Of a DNA stretch of 7,019 nt, positions 6,394 through 7,019 are shown in pieces. This DNA is from Rhizobiaceae bacterium (GTDB taxonomy: Bacteria; Pseudomonadota; Alphaproteobacteria; Rhizobiales; Rhizobiaceae). The stretch covers positions 1-7,019 of the forward strand of contig JACMIV010000292.1 of NCBI GenBank assembly GCA_014380965.1, given 5' to 3'. How positions within the stretch are numbered: the first letter of the stretch is position 1; each line of letters starts with the position of its first letter. The notes under the pieces are model-generated. The model searched no databases and had not been told where the DNA came from. It saw nothing but the letters and a program-made list of their open reading frames with translations. The translations under genes were made by a program, and so were the position numbers.

Positions 6394-6605
6394 ACCGATG
6401 TCCTTCTCGAGTCCTGCTCGCGCCGATCGAACGGCACCGGGGTGCCGGAGGCTGATCGGGTTCGAGTCCTACGCGTCGATCCTCCTTGTCTCAAGCTTTC
6501 CGTCCGTAGCCTTTTGGTGGACGTGCCAGTGCAGGATGACCTGGCGTCGCGCTGCATGGGGCCGGGTCACCGTCCTCAGATCTTGCGTCTGGACGAAAAG
6601 AGCGC
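6394..6605 (-). promoter_or_regulatory. Leader and presumed promoter region of the SorC-family regulator
   Basis: No convincing gene lies here; the plus-strand open frame across it (6398-6808) is Arg-rich and runs into the ABC gene on the other strand. A terminator separates the region from the upstream ABC gene, so the regulator should have its own promoter here. A weak sigma-70-like pair is visible on the minus strand: TTGAGA (6495-6490) and TAGGAC (6471-6466), 18 bases apart. The -10 match is poor, so the exact position is uncertain. Confidence 0.4.
6423..6459. repeat. Nested inverted repeats upstream of the regulator gene
   Basis: An inner dyad, CGGCACC (6432-6438) and GGTGCCG (6441-6447), lies inside an outer pair, CCGATC (6423-6428) and GATCGG (6454-6459). 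The inner 16-base dyad is centred about 46 bases upstream of the TTG start and could be an operator for autoregulation. Alternatively, the whole could fold as a leader hairpin. Function is inferred. Confidence 0.5.
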
Positions 6606-6642
6606 AAAAGGCGGCGCCGAAATCGTTCCGGCGCCGCCTTTT
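6606..6642. terminator. Perfect 14-bp inverted repeat, intrinsic terminator of the ABC gene (possibly bidirectional)
   Basis: AAAAGGCGGCGCCG (6606-6619) and CGGCGCCGCCTTTT (6629-6642) pair perfectly around a 9-base loop. Read on the minus strand, the stem ends in CTTTT, 38 bases past the stop of the ABC ATPase gene, with another TTTT a few bases further on. The T run on the plus side would also allow termination in that direction. Confidence 0.85.
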
Positions 6643-6680
6643 CGTCGTTCGAAGTGGGTTCGGACGGCCGGCCTGCCGCT

Positions 6681-7019
6681 TTACGCTGCGCGTTCGAGCA
6701 ACCTTCCGAGCACCTCGGCCTCGATCGCGCCGAACTCCGCCGTGCCGCGTTGGCGCGGGCGGCCGAGCGGCACCCTCCGGTCGAGCGCGATGCGGCCATC
6801 CTCGATGAGGACGATGCGGTCGGCGAGGGTGACGGCTTCCGAGACGTCGTGCGTGACGAGGACGGCAGTGAAGCCCTGGTCGCGCCAGACGCGCTCCAGG
6901 AAACGCTGCATGTCGATGCGCGTCAGGGCGTCGAGCGCGCCGAGCGGTTCGTCGAGGGCGAGGAAGCGGGGATGGCTGACGAGGGCTCTTGCGAGCGCCA
7001 CGCGCTGGCGCTGGCCGCC
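6681..7019 (-). CDS. ssuB: Aliphatic sulfonate ABC transporter ATP-binding protein, SsuB-like (5' part outside the window)
   Basis: Only the last 112 residues are present; the frame runs to the right edge, so the N-terminal Walker A half lies outside. The visible part starts inside the ABC signature ([13 protein letters not shown]), followed by Walker B (FLALDEP), the D-loop (GALDALTR) and the switch histidine ([10 protein letters not shown]), ending TAA. The C-terminal part, with [16 protein letters not shown], a GRPRQRG block and EAEVLGRLL, follows E. coli SsuB (recalled) closely, which favours an importer of sulfonates or related organosulfur compounds over taurine (TauB) or nitrate relatives. 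It should energise a membrane permease fed by a periplasmic binding protein, presumably encoded upstream on this strand. A strong terminator separates it from the regulator gene, and it has no evident link to the PTS. Confidence 0.88.
   Translation of the reverse strand, partial: GGQRQRVALARALVSHPRFLALDEPLGALDALTRIDMQRFLERVWRDQGFTAVLVTHDVSEAVTLADRIVLIEDGRIALDRRVPLGRPRQRGTAEFGAIEAEVLGRLLERAA

Noticed and set aside
6453..6480. GGGTTCGAGTCCT resembling a tRNA T-arm on the plus strand
   Set aside because: The flanking bases do not form the five-pair T stem, and no anticodon or acceptor stem is found around it.
6523..6529. TGGCACG on the minus strand as the -24 half of a sigma-54 promoter
   Set aside because: The -12 TTGC element is missing at the required spacing.
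6398..6808. Plus-strand open frame across the regulator-ABC gap
   Set aside because: Arg-rich, without a ribosome site, running through the terminator hairpin and into the SsuB-like gene on the opposite strand.
1..7019. CRISPR array, insertion sequence, phage or RNA gene
   Set aside because: No regularly spaced repeats, transposase, integrase or structural RNA signature seen on either strand.

Overview
The window is high-GC bacterial DNA with strongly GC-biased third codon positions. It suits an alphaproteobacterium, probably of the order Hyphomicrobiales; this is inferred from base composition and gene content, and no taxonomic marker is present. There are seven genes: five on the plus strand (about 1-5277) that look like one operon, and two on the minus strand (5356-7019).

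Plus-strand block. Three genes encode a glucitol/sorbitol-family (Gut) PTS permease split in the enterobacterial way: srlA (membrane IIC part, 5' end outside the window), srlE (IIB domain joined to the second membrane part) and srlB (soluble IIA, phosphohistidine His43). The fourth gene encodes one 658-residue protein that joins HPr to Enzyme I, so the operon carries its own phosphate relay: PEP > EI His308 > HPr His16 > SrlB His43 > SrlE Cys75 (or Cys81) > incoming hexitol. No hexitol-phosphate dehydrogenase lies in the window; it may be upstream or elsewhere. The fifth gene (4414-5277) encodes a helical protein that I do not recognise. It has a strong Shine-Dalgarno site and a less GC-biased third position than its neighbours, and it is the best candidate for something undescribed.

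Minus-strand block. A SorC-family sugar-sensing transcription regulator (5356-6393, TTG start) converges on the operon end and is a plausible regulator of it. Next is a leader/promoter region of about 210 bases containing nested inverted repeats. Then comes a perfect 14-bp inverted-repeat terminator (6606-6642), and then the 3' part of an SsuB-like ATPase of an aliphatic sulfonate ABC importer, cut by the window edge.

Main points of interest: an N-terminal extension on SrlA that looks like the end of a signal peptide; a non-canonical phosphohistidine motif in the fused EI; the unknown fifth gene; a 14-bp tandem duplication just upstream of the HPr-EI gene; and mutually exclusive hairpins in the convergent gap.
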